The position numbers and the translations under genes were made by a program. Below are positions 6,779 through 15,824 of a stretch of 64,000 nt of DNA, piece after piece; position 1 is the first letter of the stretch; each line of letters opens with the position of its first letter. This DNA comes from Candidatus Uhrbacteria bacterium. Its GTDB lineage: Bacteria; Patescibacteriota; Patescibacteriia; 2-12-FULL-60-25. Where the stretch lies: NCBI GenBank assembly GCA_021413945.1, contig JAIOPK010000017.1, positions 62,001 through 126,000 of the forward strand, in the 5' to 3' direction. Under the pieces are notes generated by a model. That model had not been told where the DNA came from. It saw nothing but the letters and a program-made list of their open reading frames with translations, and made no database searches.

Positions 6779-9637
6779 ATGGCTAATATTAGCAAAGTTT
6801 TAAGAGAGTGGCGCTCAAAGTTACGTCCATTGAGCCGAAAACTCGGCCCAAAGGCTTGGATTGCGCTAAAAGTAGCTGTTTTGGGCGGTTTGGCCGTTGC
6901 GATTATCGGTCTTTTTGCCTTTACCATATTTGCCGCCTGGGTCAGCCGTGATCTTCCGGATCCAAACTCGCTCATCACGCGCAGTGTCCAGCAGTCGACC
7001 AAAATCTTTGATCGGACCGGCGAACATCTCCTCTATGAAATCCATGGCGATGAACGGCGCACGCTCGTAAAAATCGAGAACATCCCAAACTCGATGCAGA
7101 AAGCGGCGATCGCGATCGAGGATCGTTTGTTCTATGAACATAACGGCGTCTACTGGCGCGGCTTTATCCGCGCCGGAGTCATGAGTGTTTTGCGCGGTCA
7201 AAAACTGCAAGGCACTTCTACGCTCACGCAACAACTCGTGCGCAACGCGATTCTAACAACGGAACGCTCATACGTTCGTAAGTTGCGCGAGATCATCTTG
7301 TCGTTGCAGATCGAACAAAAATATTCCAAAGAGGAAATCTTGCAGTTGTATCTAAATGAGATTCCATTCGGCTCCAACTTGTATGGCGTCGAGTCGGCAT
7401 CGTTGACGTACTTTGGCCATCCCGCCAAGGAACTCACGCTCGACGAAAGCGCGCTCCTCGCCGCCATCATCCAGCGTCCGGATTATTTCTCTCCGTATGG
7501 CACGGGACTCAGCGGCGACAACCGCGTACAGCTCGTCCAGCGCCAACACACCGTACTCGATAAGATGGCTGCGGAAGGTTTTTACCCGCAGGCGGAAGTC
7601 GATGCGGCTAAAGAAATCAAAACGCTCGACAAAATCAAGCCGCGCCGCATCGGGAATATCGATGCGCCGCACTTTGTGATGTATGTTCGCGATTTGCTCG
7701 AGACAACATACGGCGACCGCACCGTCGCACAAGGCGGACTCAAGGTCATCACAACATTAGACTGGAATATGCAGCAAGCCGCGGAGGAAGAAGTCAAAAA
7801 GGGCGTTGAAGCACTCGGTAAGCAATACAAATTTACGAACGCGGCACTTGTCGCTCTCGAACCAAAGACGGGACAAGTCCTGACCATGGTCGGTTCCAAA
7901 GATTTTTTTGACGAGCAGATCGACGGCCAATTCAATGTCACGCTTTCCGAGCGCCAGCCGGGATCCAGCTTCAAGCCAATCGTATACGCATCGGCGTTCA
8001 TGCGCGGCTATCTGCCGGAAACCCAAGTCTGGGACGTGAACACGACATTCAAGACGGAGATCGGAAAATACGAACCAAAAAACTACAGCCTGAAAGAAAA
8101 CGGTCCCGTTTCTCTTCGCCAGGCCTTGGCCGGTTCGTTGAACATCCCGGCGGTGAAGGTCTTGTACCTCGTCGGCGTCGGACGTGTGCTCGATTTTGCG
8201 GAGTCGCTCGGCTACTCGACGCTCAAAGACCGCAGCCGATTTGGATTATCCCTCGTGCTCGGCGGTGCGGAAGTAAAACCGATCGAGCATGCGGCCGCCT
8301 TTGCCGCATTCGCGACGGATGGTGAATGGCGTCCGACTTCCGCCGTCCTGCGCGTGGAAGATGCCGACGGAAAAATTCTCGAGGAGTGGAAAGACCCGGA
8401 ACCTCGCCGCGTCATGGACCAGCAGATCGCTCGCCTCATCAACGATGTTTTGTCCGATAACAATGCTCGCGCCTACATCTTTGGCGGACGCAACTCGCTC
8501 ACGCTTCCGGATCGCCCTGTTGCCGCCAAAACAGGAACGACAAACAATAACCACGATGCTTGGACCGCCGGCTATACTCCGGACCTCGTTTCCGTCGTCT
8601 GGGTCGGCAACAACGACAATACGGAAATGAAAAGCGGTGCCGACGGCTCGATTGTCGCGGCCCCCATCTGGCAGGCCTTCATGAAGCGCGCCCTCAAAGA
8701 CAAACCCGTAACTCGCTTTACCAAGCCGACCCCTCCGCAAACAACCCGTCCGATTCTGCTTGGCAAAGTCTTTGAACAAAAAATCAAAGTCAACAAAGTT
8801 TCAGGTAAGCTTGCCACCGATCAAACCCCTCCCGAACTTGTCGAGGAGCGTATTGGCCGTGAAGCGCACACGATTCTCTACTACGTCGATAAAGACGATC
8901 CAACCGGCCCGCCTCCATCCAATCCCGCGGAGGATCCGCAATTCGGCAACTGGGAATCAGCCGTCCAAGCCTGGGTTTCCAGAACCGGCTGGAATGCGAC
9001 AAGCTCCATTCCTCTACAAACGGACGATGCCTTCACGGAAGAAACGCGTCCGCAGATCGGCATCATCTCACCCCAGACCAACGGCTCCGTTTTCTCACGT
9101 CAAACACAGGTGAGCCTCTCCATTAACTCAACAAGACCGATCATGCGCGTTGAAGCCTTCGTGGAAGGCATCCCCGTCGGCTCCGGCTTAACAGCTCCCT
9201 GGAATTTTCCCATCCGCATTCCCAACCGCATCGGAAAGGGTTTCCGTACCCTCGTCGTCCGCGCCTATGACAACATGGGTCAACCGGGCGAAGCCAGCCT
9301 CACCTTCAACCTCGAGGCCGATGCCGATCCAAACGAGCCGACCATCTCAATCATCGTCCCCTCAAACGGCGAAACATGGGCGAGGTCGACATTCCCAAAA
9401 ATAATTCGCGTCCGTCTGGAAGAACCTTCCAAGTATGACCGCGTCGACGTGAGCTTCATCGGTGCCGACGGGGTCGATCGCTTGGTCGGTACGCAAGCCC
9501 TTCCAAGCAGCAACGACTTCACCGTCTCCGTCCCGGCAGGCCCACCCTCCGGCGCCTACAACCTCGTTGCTAAAGCCAAAAAAGCAAATACCGATCAATA
9601 CGATCGCGTACAAGTAACGATCAACATTACGGAGTAA
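6779..9637 (+). CDS. class A penicillin-binding protein (PBP1A family)
   Basis: 952 residues from the ATG reading MANISKVLREW. A membrane anchor spans about 30-60. The GT51 glycosyltransferase region includes EDRLFYEHNGVYWRG near residue 115 and QGTSTLTQQLVRN. The transpeptidase region has the active-site SSFKP near 395, the SLN motif, and KTGTTNNNHDAWTAG near 583. The C-terminus adds Ig-like beta domains (QIGIISPQTNGSVF onward), longer than in typical PBP1A. The enzyme polymerises and crosslinks peptidoglycan outside the membrane. There is no Shine-Dalgarno sequence at the start. The in-frame start at 6755 would overlap the opposing promoter and is less likely. Confidence 0.95.
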   Translation: MANISKVLREWRSKLRPLSRKLGPKAWIALKVAVLGGLAVAIIGLFAFTIFAAWVSRDLPDPNSLITRSVQQSTKIFDRTGEHLLYEIHGDERRTLVKIENIPNSMQKAAIAIEDRLFYEHNGVYWRGFIRAGVMSVLRGQKLQGTSTLTQQLVRNAILTTERSYVRKLREIILSLQIEQKYSKEEILQLYLNEIPFGSNLYGVESASLTYFGHPAKELTLDESALLAAIIQRPDYFSPYGTGLSGDNRVQLVQRQHTVLDKMAAEGFYPQAEVDAAKEIKTLDKIKPRRIGNIDAPHFVMYVRDLLETTYGDRTVAQGGLKVITTLDWNMQQAAEEEVKKGVEALGKQYKFTNAALVALEPKTGQVLTMVGSKDFFDEQIDGQFNVTLSERQPGSSFKPIVYASAFMRGYLPETQVWDVNTTFKTEIGKYEPKNYSLKENGPVSLRQALAGSLNIPAVKVLYLVGVGRVLDFAESLGYSTLKDRSRFGLSLVLGGAEVKPIEHAAAFAAFATDGEWRPTSAVLRVEDADGKILEEWKDPEPRRVMDQQIARLINDVLSDNNARAYIFGGRNSLTLPDRPVAAKTGTTNNNHDAWTAGYTPDLVSVVWVGNNDNTEMKSGADGSIVAAPIWQAFMKRALKDKPVTRFTKPTPPQTTRPILLGKVFEQKIKVNKVSGKLATDQTPPELVEERIGREAHTILYYVDKDDPTGPPPSNPAEDPQFGNWESAVQAWVSRTGWNATSSIPLQTDDAFTEETRPQIGIISPQTNGSVFSRQTQVSLSINSTRPIMRVEAFVEGIPVGSGLTAPWNFPIRIPNRIGKGFRTLVVRAYDNMGQPGEASLTFNLEADADPNEPTISIIVPSNGETWARSTFPKIIRVRLEEPSKYDRVDVSFIGADGVDRLVGTQALPSSNDFTVSVPAGPPSGAYNLVAKAKKANTDQYDRVQVTINITE

Positions 9638-9680
9638 AAAGAAAGAAGCCCCCGACTCAAGTCGAGGGCTTTTTTCTTTT
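9637..9680. terminator. bidirectional terminator between PBP1A and dnaN
   Basis: Stem AAGCCCCCGACT/AGTCGAGGGCTT with long A and T flanks, between converging genes. Confidence 0.85.
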
Positions 9681-10809
9681 ACTGCCTGATCGGCATCACG
9701 ATATATCTGAACCCTTCCTGATCCTTCGGAGTGACAACAACCGGATTCATCGCATCAATCATTCGAAGGATAATCTTGTCCGTTCCCATTGCCGAGAGTC
9801 CGTCGGAAATATATCGGAAGTTCAAAATCACTTTGTTCGCCTCGCCTTCGATCTCTGCTTTCAACGTCGTCTTATGAGCACCGGTTCCCGTGTCCGCTGA
9901 CGAGACCTTAAGTCCTTCCCCCGGAACAACCTCGAAATGAATATCGAACAAACCCTGTCGTGAGAACAACGATGCCGCACGAATCGCTTTCTGCAATTCC
10001 GATCGCGACAAAATCATCGTTGTTTTGAAAGAAGCGGGGATCAACTGTCGATAGTCCGGGAACGAAGCTTCGATGAGACGCGAGATCAGCTCAACATTTC
10101 CATAGGTCATCACCATTTGGCTATCCGTCACCGACCATTCGACTTGTTCCGGCATCCCCACATCGTCCTTATAGGCGGTGAGGATTCTGGCAGCCTCCTG
10201 CATCGCCCGACCTGGAACGATACATTTTCCCTCTTGCTGCGCTCCACTTCCCTCCAGAGGCAAAACGCGCTCCGAGAGGCGGTATGAGTCAGTAGCAGCC
10301 ATGACTAAGCTGCCTTTCACCTGACTATGAAAGAAACAAGCCACGCCGGAAAGCTCCGGACGGGATTCGGAACCTGAAACGGCAAAGGCGACCTGTCCGA
10401 TCGCATTTCGTAGCGCCTCGGCTTTCAAATGATATCCACCATCCTTAGCTAACTTGGGGATAAGAGGAAATTCCGACGATGGCATACCCTTTATCGAAGT
10501 TGATGACCCATCAGCCCGTACCTCAAGCACATCATCGACAAGCACGAGTTCAACTTTTCCAGCCGGAAGCAGGGAAATATAGTCCTGAAGGAGTTTTGCC
10601 GGCACCGTAAACTCACCAGGGGCCTCAACTCGGCCACGAACCTGTGCAGAAACCGCCATTTCAAGATTGGTTGTCGAGAGTTTAAGTCCTCCGGAATCTG
10701 TTTTGAGAAGCACATTCCCCAAAATAGGAAGGTTGGCATTCTTTCCGGAGATGTGACTCACCAGAGATAAGCCTTGAAGAAGATTTTCTTGGGTACAAGC
10801 GAAGTGCAT
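9679..10809 (-). CDS. dnaN: DNA polymerase III beta sliding clamp
   Basis: 376 residues from the ATG reading MHFACTQENLLQGLSLVSHISGKN, the normal DnaN length. The three-fold repeated clamp pattern is visible (LPILGNVLLKT; PSSEFPLIP; SFPDYRQLIP), as is the conserved C-terminus MPIRQ. It forms the ring that tethers replicative polymerase. It lies downstream of dnaA on the same strand, separated by the origin. No Shine-Dalgarno sequence is seen; an in-frame start at 10854 would run into the origin and is not favoured. Confidence 0.96.
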   Translation of the reverse strand: MHFACTQENLLQGLSLVSHISGKNANLPILGNVLLKTDSGGLKLSTTNLEMAVSAQVRGRVEAPGEFTVPAKLLQDYISLLPAGKVELVLVDDVLEVRADGSSTSIKGMPSSEFPLIPKLAKDGGYHLKAEALRNAIGQVAFAVSGSESRPELSGVACFFHSQVKGSLVMAATDSYRLSERVLPLEGSGAQQEGKCIVPGRAMQEAARILTAYKDDVGMPEQVEWSVTDSQMVMTYGNVELISRLIEASFPDYRQLIPASFKTTMILSRSELQKAIRAASLFSRQGLFDIHFEVVPGEGLKVSSADTGTGAHKTTLKAEIEGEANKVILNFRYISDGLSAMGTDKIILRMIDAMNPVVVTPKDQEGFRYIVMPIRQ

Positions 10810-10904
10810 ATATGTTTTCTGTCTGATGTTTACACTCCGTGTTGGCTTAATCAAGTATATAGATAAATAGTAGTAACAATAGGGTATGTGGACAGAAGGG
10901 ATAA

Positions 10905-10938
10905 ACTAAAACGTGGCTAGTTACAGCCACGTTTTAGT
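10905..10938. repeat. perfect 14-bp inverted repeat inside oriC
   Basis: ACTAAAACGTGGCT and its exact complement are separated by six bases. It could act as a terminator for dnaA, a dnaN leader element or an origin structural element; the sequence does not decide. Confidence 0.85.
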
Positions 10939-11028
10939 ATAATTTCTTCCACTGTTGACGGGGACACTATCTGTTCAATACGGGGACAAAAGCTCTGTTC
11001 TGTCCTTGTTCATACTCTTGTCCCGCTT

Positions 11029-11071
11029 TTATCCATGGGTTTATCCCCATTTACCCACAGAATTATCCACA
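11029..11071 (-). promoter_or_regulatory. array of four DnaA boxes
   Basis: On the plus strand TTATCCATG at 11029, TTATCCCCA at 11041, TTACCCACA at 11051 and the perfect TTATCCACA at 11063. Spacings are 12, 10 and 12 bp, about one helical turn, and all have the same orientation. Confidence 0.85.
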
Positions 11072-11086
11072 AGAGATTTTGCTAAC

Positions 11087-12472
11087 CTACGAGGCTTGGC
11101 TATAGAGACGCTCTCGCAGTGTTGTTAGATCATGCTTCAGCTGGTCGTCGTCTTTCAGCATTTTGTTAATTTTGTCGCATGCATGCATCGCGGTCGTATG
11201 GTCGCGTCCTCCAACCTGGTTCCCGATCGACGGATACGAGCATTTTGCCTCTTCACGAAGCAAGTACATGGCTACCTGTCGCGGAAAAGCGAGTCTGCGC
11301 TCACGACTCTTACCCAAAATATCTTCCATCGAAATGTCGTAATAGGTAATAACCGTCTCAATGAGCAGTCTCGGCGTGACATTCCGCTTGGTAATCGTCG
11401 GAGCAAAGCTCTGTAGGAGTGGTTGGACGGTCTGCAGTGTTGGTTGGATGTTCTTGAACTGGTGGTAAGCGATGATTTTATTCATTGCACCCTCCAATTC
11501 ACGTACATTCGACTGAATCGCACCGGCAATCGCATGAAAAATTTCTGTAGATAGAGCGTAATTCTTGTCGCGAGCCTTTGCCTGAAGGATAGCGACGCGC
11601 GTTTCAAAATCCGGCTTGGAAATATCCACCATCATGCCCCACTCAAAGCGCGATTGCAGTCGTGCTTCCAGTGTTTGGATATCTTTTGGCGGTCGATCGG
11701 AAGTTATTACGATTTGTTTCTTGTTTTGATGCAAATCGTTGAATGTATGGAAAAATTCTTCCTGCGTTCCTTCTTTTCCAACTAAAAACTGAATGTCGTC
11801 GATGAGAAGTACGTCAACCAAGCGATATTTATCCTTGAAAGCATTAATCTGGCCTCCGCGAACCGATCGAATAAACTCATTCGTGAATCCTTCGCAGGTC
11901 ACATAGCAGATTTTCGCCTCCGGCATCCTCGACTGCACGTGATGACCGATCGCATGGAGCAAATGCGTCTTCCCCATGCCGGCACTTCCGTGGATAAACA
12001 GGGGATTATAAACATCTCCCTTGGCCGCAACCGCTTGAGACGCCGCATGAGCCAATTCATTGCTCTTGCCAACGATAAATGAGCCAAACGTGTATCGAGG
12101 ATTGAGTCCGACATCATGATTACCCCCTTCTGACTTTGCAGTCGCTTCAAACCGGGAAGATTCCTGCGCAGGAACATCGTTTGAAGACTGCTGGGTGATT
12201 TCTATGGGTAGAACCGTTGTATTTTTTACCTCAATTCGGTACGTAACCTCGCGAATCGGCAGATTTGATGCAACGCGCAAGGCCTTAATGATCTGGTCGT
12301 TGTACTTCTTCTCCATCCAGGTCTTCGTAAACGTGTTTGGAACGGCGACAACAGCCTTTGTTCCCTCGGCACTGATGAGATACGTGTTCTTAAACCAGGT
12401 CGTAAAGTTCGCTTTTGAGAGACTTAACTCAAGTTCTCCGAGTACCGCCTGCCAAAGAGCTTGCTGATCCAT
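11087..12472 (-). CDS. dnaA: chromosomal replication initiator DnaA
   Basis: 461 residues from the ATG reading MDQQALWQAVLGELE. Domain I is about 1-90; Walker A GSAGMGKTH is near 165; Walker B is VLLIDDIQF; sensor and arginine-finger regions follow. The C-terminal DNA-binding domain carries the signature GGRDHTTAMHACDKI. DnaA melts the adjacent origin. The start at 12472 is preferred over 12490 because it gives the usual N-terminus; neither has a Shine-Dalgarno sequence. Confidence 0.97.
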   Translation of the reverse strand: MDQQALWQAVLGELELSLSKANFTTWFKNTYLISAEGTKAVVAVPNTFTKTWMEKKYNDQIIKALRVASNLPIREVTYRIEVKNTTVLPIEITQQSSNDVPAQESSRFEATAKSEGGNHDVGLNPRYTFGSFIVGKSNELAHAASQAVAAKGDVYNPLFIHGSAGMGKTHLLHAIGHHVQSRMPEAKICYVTCEGFTNEFIRSVRGGQINAFKDKYRLVDVLLIDDIQFLVGKEGTQEEFFHTFNDLHQNKKQIVITSDRPPKDIQTLEARLQSRFEWGMMVDISKPDFETRVAILQAKARDKNYALSTEIFHAIAGAIQSNVRELEGAMNKIIAYHQFKNIQPTLQTVQPLLQSFAPTITKRNVTPRLLIETVITYYDISMEDILGKSRERRLAFPRQVAMYLLREEAKCSYPSIGNQVGGRDHTTAMHACDKINKMLKDDDQLKHDLTTLRERLYSQAS

Positions 12473-12549
12473 AGAAATTAAGACGATCATTCCAACTGTG
12501 CATAACTATGTCAAACCACCGTCGAATAGTTCAGCAAAAGGGTGAATAC

Positions 12550-12578
12550 TTGCCAATTTCTGCGGAATCCTGTACCTT
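12550..12578 (+). promoter_or_regulatory. promoter of rpmH-rnpA-yidD
   Basis: TTGCCA, a 17-bp spacer, TACCTT, with the ATG of rpmH 17 nt after the -10. Confidence 0.45.
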
Positions 12579-12595
12579 TGTCGGGTCACAACTAT

Positions 12596-12763
12596 ATGGC
12601 TACAAAGCGAACCTACCAGCCCAAAAAGCGCCGCAGAGCTCGCGTCCATGGTTTTCGTTCCCGAATGAGCACCAAGAATGGCCGTGAAGTCCTCTCCCGC
12701 CGCCGAAAGAAGGGCCGCCGCGTCTCGGCAATCAAAACAGTCGTAAAACGCTCCCGCCGATAA
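12596..12763 (+). CDS. rpmH: 50S ribosomal protein L34
   Basis: 55 residues from [20 protein letters not shown], with the L34 signature [22 protein letters not shown]. Slightly longer than the usual 44-47 residues. It heads the conserved rpmH-rnpA-yidD group diverging from dnaA. No Shine-Dalgarno sequence. Confidence 0.95.
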   Translation: MATKRTYQPKKRRRARVHGFRSRMSTKNGREVLSRRRKKGRRVSAIKTVVKRSRR

Positions 12764-12802
12764 AGCGGTAGAATAGGCGAGGGGAAACCCTCGTCTTTTC
12801 AT

Positions 12803-13210
12803 ATGCTGCCCAAACAAGAACGCCTCCGGCGTGCCAAAGATTTTGCCCTCCTCTCCCAGAAGGGCCGCGTTGTGTATAGCCCGTTCTACGCTTTACGCAT
12901 TCGTTCAAGCCAAGAACCGACCAAAGTCGGCTTTGTTACCTCTGCAAAAGTCTTCAAAACCGCCGTCGCCCGCAATCGAGGCAAGCGACGCATGCGCGAA
13001 GTCCTTCGACTCCTCAAATCCGAGTGGCCCAAGAACATGGACCTCCTTTTTATCTTGAAACTCGAACTTCTCAAAGTCGATTTCGACGAACTCCAAGCCA
13101 TGGTCCGCCGCTCATTCGAAAAAATCCCGGAAGCAATGAGCAAGCCGCCGACGCCTCGCAAAATGAAAGCGCGCAAAAAGTCGTCCGTCGTCTTCAAGAG
13201 CGAACCATAA
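12803..13210 (+). CDS. rnpA: ribonuclease P protein component
   Basis: 135 residues with the conserved RNR region AVARNRGKRRMREVLR and the N-terminal LPKQERLRRAKDF. It helps RNase P RNA cleave the 5' leader of precursor tRNAs. The C-terminal tail (PRKMKARKKSS) is a basic extension. It follows rpmH by 39 nt, and its stop is immediately followed by the yidD start codon. Confidence 0.93.
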   Translation: MLPKQERLRRAKDFALLSQKGRVVYSPFYALRIRSSQEPTKVGFVTSAKVFKTAVARNRGKRRMREVLRLLKSEWPKNMDLLFILKLELLKVDFDELQAMVRRSFEKIPEAMSKPPTPRKMKARKKSSVVFKSEP

Positions 13211-13462
13211 ATGAATATTTTTCATTTACCACGACGACTCGGCCAAATGTCGATTCGCATTTACCAAAAAACCCTCTCTCCTGACCACGGCCCGTTTCAG
13301 GATTTATTTCCGTACCGCGTCTGCAAGTTCCATCCGACCTGTTCACAGTACACATACGAAGCGATCGGGAAGTACGGTCTCATCAAAGGCTCCTGGATCG
13401 GTTGGAAAAGAATATTACGATGCAATCCGTGGAGCCATGGCGGAATCGACAACGTCGCTTAA
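13211..13462 (+). CDS. yidD: YidD membrane protein insertion efficiency factor
   Basis: 83 residues with the YidD hallmark CKFHPTCSQYTYEAI and CNPWSHGG. It starts on the base after the rnpA stop (TAAATG), so it is translationally coupled. YidD assists membrane insertion with YidC; yidC, which usually follows, is not next here. Its 3' end overlaps the converging DUF167 gene by 4 bp. Confidence 0.93.
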   Translation: MNIFHLPRRLGQMSIRIYQKTLSPDHGPFQDLFPYRVCKFHPTCSQYTYEAIGKYGLIKGSWIGWKRILRCNPWSHGGIDNVA

Positions 13463-13716
13463 AGTCCGAGCATCGTTTTCACGTCTTCATCCGGCAGGGG
13501 AATATCGATGCGCTTTCTTTTTCCAGTCGCCCCTTTGTCGATAGAAATATCTGACGGAGCCAGATCGAGTTTCTTCGCAAGAAAGCGAATGAGTTCTTCG
13601 TTCGCCTTCCCGTCGACGGGGGGCGCCGCGAGTCGTATTTTTAGTGCACCATCATGCATGCCAACGATCTCCGTGATCGAAGCATTTGGCACCACGAGGA
13701 TATTCAAAGTAGACAT
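13459..13716 (-). CDS. DUF167 (YggU) family protein
   Basis: 85 residues with the DUF167 pattern: NASITEIVG, then LKIRLAAPPVDGKANEELIRFLAKKL. Small conserved protein of unknown function. Tail-to-tail overlap with yidD. No Shine-Dalgarno sequence. Confidence 0.88.
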   Translation of the reverse strand: MSTLNILVVPNASITEIVGMHDGALKIRLAAPPVDGKANEELIRFLAKKLDLAPSDISIDKGATGKRKRIDIPLPDEDVKTMLGL

Positions 13717-13730
13717 AATTGAATCATAGC

Positions 13731-13757
13731 AAAAACCGCGGTTTCCCGCGGCTTTTG
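13731..13757 (-). terminator. terminator after tig
   Basis: On the minus strand CCGCGG, a GAAA loop, CCGCGG, then TTTTT, right after the trigger factor stop. Confidence 0.8.
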
Positions 13758-13758
13758 T

Positions 13759-15042
13759 TTACTTAATACACTGCTCCTTCACCCACTCCAGCGTCCGGCG
13801 ATTCCGCATCGTCACCTTCACATAGTCGCGATAGTCGGGGCTCGAAACATGTGCGCGCGTCTCCTCCTGCTCTGCCGGCAAATTCTCGAGAATGCGATCG
13901 AGCTCCGCGTCCACTTCCTCGTCGGCAACGTCGATATCTTGCTGCTTGGCAAACGCCTTGATGAGCACCGCCGTCTGAATACGTCGGATCGCTTGTTTCA
14001 CAAAGTCGAGTTTCAAATCGGCTTCCGTTTTCTTGATCGATCCAAGATAGTCTTCCCATTTCATTCCTTGCTCCTCGATGCTGTGCTGTAGCTCGTGCTG
14101 CATGCGGCGCACTTCTTCGTTGATCAAAATCTCCGGTACTTCCGAGAAGCTGGAATTCTCCACGAGCTTCTCAAGCATTTCGATCTCCGCGGCATCGGTC
14201 GCGCGCTGATCCATTTCCTTCTGCATATTTTCTTGCAGCTTTTTGCGCAGCTCCTCGACCGTATCGATGCCTACGCCCTTCGCAAACTCATCATTCATCT
14301 CCGGCATCTTCAGTTCATGTACGGATGACGCCTTCACTTTGAAGTCGATATCCTTGCCGGCCAAATGCTTCTGTAAATATTCCTCCGGAAAGGGGAGTAC
14401 AAAGGTACGTTCCTCACCCTCTTTGATTCCTTCGAGTTTCTTCGTCAGTCCAGGAATATATTGAGGTTCCGAGAGGTAGACACGATAGTCGCGGCCCGTT
14501 CCGCCCTCAAGAGCCACATGATCGCGCGACATTTCCATGTCGACGATAACGAGGTCATCCATGGTCGCGGCACGATCAACCTTCACTTCCGTACGTCGCA
14601 TCTTGCGCATCTCATCGATCGCTTCCTCGACTTCCTTATCGGTCGCTTTCTTGATCTTTTTCTCAACGGCGCAATCTTTCACAACCGGCATCTTCGTCAC
14701 TTCCGGCGCGATCGGCGTATGCGTTGTGAACTTCACGGGCTGGCCAGGAGTAATTTGATCGATGTTGACCGCCGGCGAACCAACCGTTTCAAGCTTCTCG
14801 CCAATAACAGCCTTCACATAATAGGAGCGGACGATGCGCTCGAGCGCCGTCTCCAAAATTTTCATCTCGCCAACCAAGCGGACGACATCGGTATACGTTG
14901 CCTTGCCCGGACGGAATCCTGCCATAGGTTTGGCCGTTGAAATCTCAACGACAGCCTCTTCACGAAACGGAGCCGTATCTTCCCACGGAATCTCGAACTC
15001 AATTTTGACCTCCGACTTGGGGAGTGTGGTGACTTTAAACAT
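13759..15042 (-). CDS. tig: trigger factor (peptidyl-prolyl isomerase chaperone)
   Basis: 427 residues. The ribosome-binding N-terminus has the conserved stretch AGFRPGKATYTDV near residue 42 (GFRxGKxP class). The central FKBP-like domain is around 150-240, followed by a helical C-terminal chaperone arm ending RRTLEWVKEQCIK. It binds nascent chains at the ribosome exit. No Shine-Dalgarno sequence; the ATG is preceded by TATATAT, which could itself be a -10 element. A tRNA T-arm-like sequence lies immediately upstream. Confidence 0.95.
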   Translation of the reverse strand: MFKVTTLPKSEVKIEFEIPWEDTAPFREEAVVEISTAKPMAGFRPGKATYTDVVRLVGEMKILETALERIVRSYYVKAVIGEKLETVGSPAVNIDQITPGQPVKFTTHTPIAPEVTKMPVVKDCAVEKKIKKATDKEVEEAIDEMRKMRRTEVKVDRAATMDDLVIVDMEMSRDHVALEGGTGRDYRVYLSEPQYIPGLTKKLEGIKEGEERTFVLPFPEEYLQKHLAGKDIDFKVKASSVHELKMPEMNDEFAKGVGIDTVEELRKKLQENMQKEMDQRATDAAEIEMLEKLVENSSFSEVPEILINEEVRRMQHELQHSIEEQGMKWEDYLGSIKKTEADLKLDFVKQAIRRIQTAVLIKAFAKQQDIDVADEEVDAELDRILENLPAEQEETRAHVSSPDYRDYVKVTMRNRRTLEWVKEQCIK

Positions 15043-15106
15043 ATATATAGGACTCGAACCTACGCGGTTTCTCGTGAAACGTCAACCGTCCGCTATGGCA
15101 GCAGAA
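15043..15106 (-). other. tRNA 3'-half-like sequence (possible integration scar)
   Basis: On the minus strand GTAGG, TTCGAGT, CCTAT forms a T-arm, preceded by a GTTTC-ACGA-GAAAC hairpin. No matching 5' acceptor strand or CCA is found, so it is not a working tRNA. It borders a two-gene accessory insert. It overlaps a three-mismatch parS-like sequence at 15066. Confidence 0.3.
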
Positions 15107-15138
15107 AGCGCCGTCACCCAGATGAGGGTAACGGCGCT
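15107..15138 (-). terminator. terminator of the 15.1-15.8 kb cassette
   Basis: Stem AGCGCCGTTACCC/GGGTGACGGCGCT followed on the minus strand by TTTCTGCT, four bases after the 68-residue gene. Confidence 0.85.
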
Positions 15139-15141
15139 ACG

Positions 15142-15348
15142 TCAGGACTTTGTGTCTCCGTGGCTTTCTTGGCGGTAGATGTTCCGAGCCTCGAGTTCGT
15201 CGAGTAGTCGGAAGACGGCGGAGTCGTACTTTCTCCAAAACGCTTCACGCATGTCGCTTGCGGTCTTGGGCCAGTTCTTGGCGCGAGCCTCCGCCTCGTT
15301 GGCGGCGAGCGCAATCATCACGGCGACAAAGAGCAGGTTCTTCTTCAT
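15142..15348 (-). CDS. small exported hypothetical protein
   Basis: 68 residues with a signal-peptide-like start MKKNLLFVAVMIALAANEAEA, then a charged helical tail (FWRKYDSAVFRLLDELEARN). Unrecognised. The ribosome site AAGGAG lies 7 nt before the ATG and overlaps the end of the upstream 156-residue gene, so the pair is an operon. The strong Shine-Dalgarno sequence and the terminator mark it as accessory. Confidence 0.75.
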   Translation of the reverse strand: MKKNLLFVAVMIALAANEAEARAKNWPKTASDMREAFWRKYDSAVFRLLDELEARNIYRQESHGDTKS

Positions 15349-15353
15349 GCTCG

Positions 15354-15824
15354 CTACTCCTTATGCGGCGGAATGCTCTTGCGGTCGACCTCGCCCTCGA
15401 CGGCTTGGTCTCCGTCGTACTCGATCGTGAAATCGCGCGAGCCTCCGCGCAGGGAGAGAATCTCGAACGTACGATCGAGTAGCGGCTTGATGGCGATGAG
15501 CCAGTCGCGATCCACCGGCACCCGCTGCTCCACGAGGTCCGGAAGCGCGAGCGGAATGGTGATGCGTGCGGCCGACGTGACCTGGACTTGGAAGGGTCCA
15601 AATTCGTGGCCGTCGTTCTTTGGCTTGGTGACCCTAAGAACCGAGTGAAGGTTCTTGACGACGGCTTGGGCGTCGGACGTGCGCATGCAGAAGCAGACGT
15701 CGTCCACCATCGAGCGGAACCACAGGAGACCCCGATAGTGGGTCACCTGCTTGAGGAGCGGCGCAGTGTCCACAATGAGTACCTCCGTCGAGCTGAGCTC
15801 GATCCGTGGAAAGTGCGCCTTCAC
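15354..15824 (-). CDS. hypothetical protein (accessory cassette)
   Basis: 156 residues from a GTG at 15824. No recognisable domain, signal peptide or membrane span; mixed alpha/beta composition (EVLIVDTAPLLKQVTHYRGL near the N-terminus). AGGT lies close before the GTG. A TTGACA occurs about 20 bp upstream without a -10 at normal distance, so either the promoter or the true start may be misjudged. It is followed 5 bp later by the exported 68-residue protein. Confidence 0.65.
   Translation of the reverse strand: MKAHFPRIELSSTEVLIVDTAPLLKQVTHYRGLLWFRSMVDDVCFCMRTSDAQAVVKNLHSVLRVTKPKNDGHEFGPFQVQVTSAARITIPLALPDLVEQRVPVDRDWLIAIKPLLDRTFEILSLRGGSRDFTIEYDGDQAVEGEVDRKSIPPHKE

Larger units (their letters stand above)
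10855..11086. other. oriC: replication origin oriC (dnaA-dnaN intergenic region)
   Basis: The gap between dnaA and dnaN is the classical origin position. It contains four DnaA-box-like 9-mers in one orientation, a perfect 14-bp inverted repeat, two CGGGGACA repeats near 10958 and 10980, and a TAGTAGTAA run at 10868 that resembles DnaA-trio elements next to a box-like TGTGGACAG near 10887. The gene directions (dnaA, dnaN, polA leftward; rpmH, rnpA rightward) fit bidirectional replication from here. Confidence 0.85.

Noticed and set aside
15043-15106. A complete tRNA gene before tig
   Set aside because: Only a T-arm-like half is present; no acceptor 5' strand, anticodon arm or CCA can be matched.
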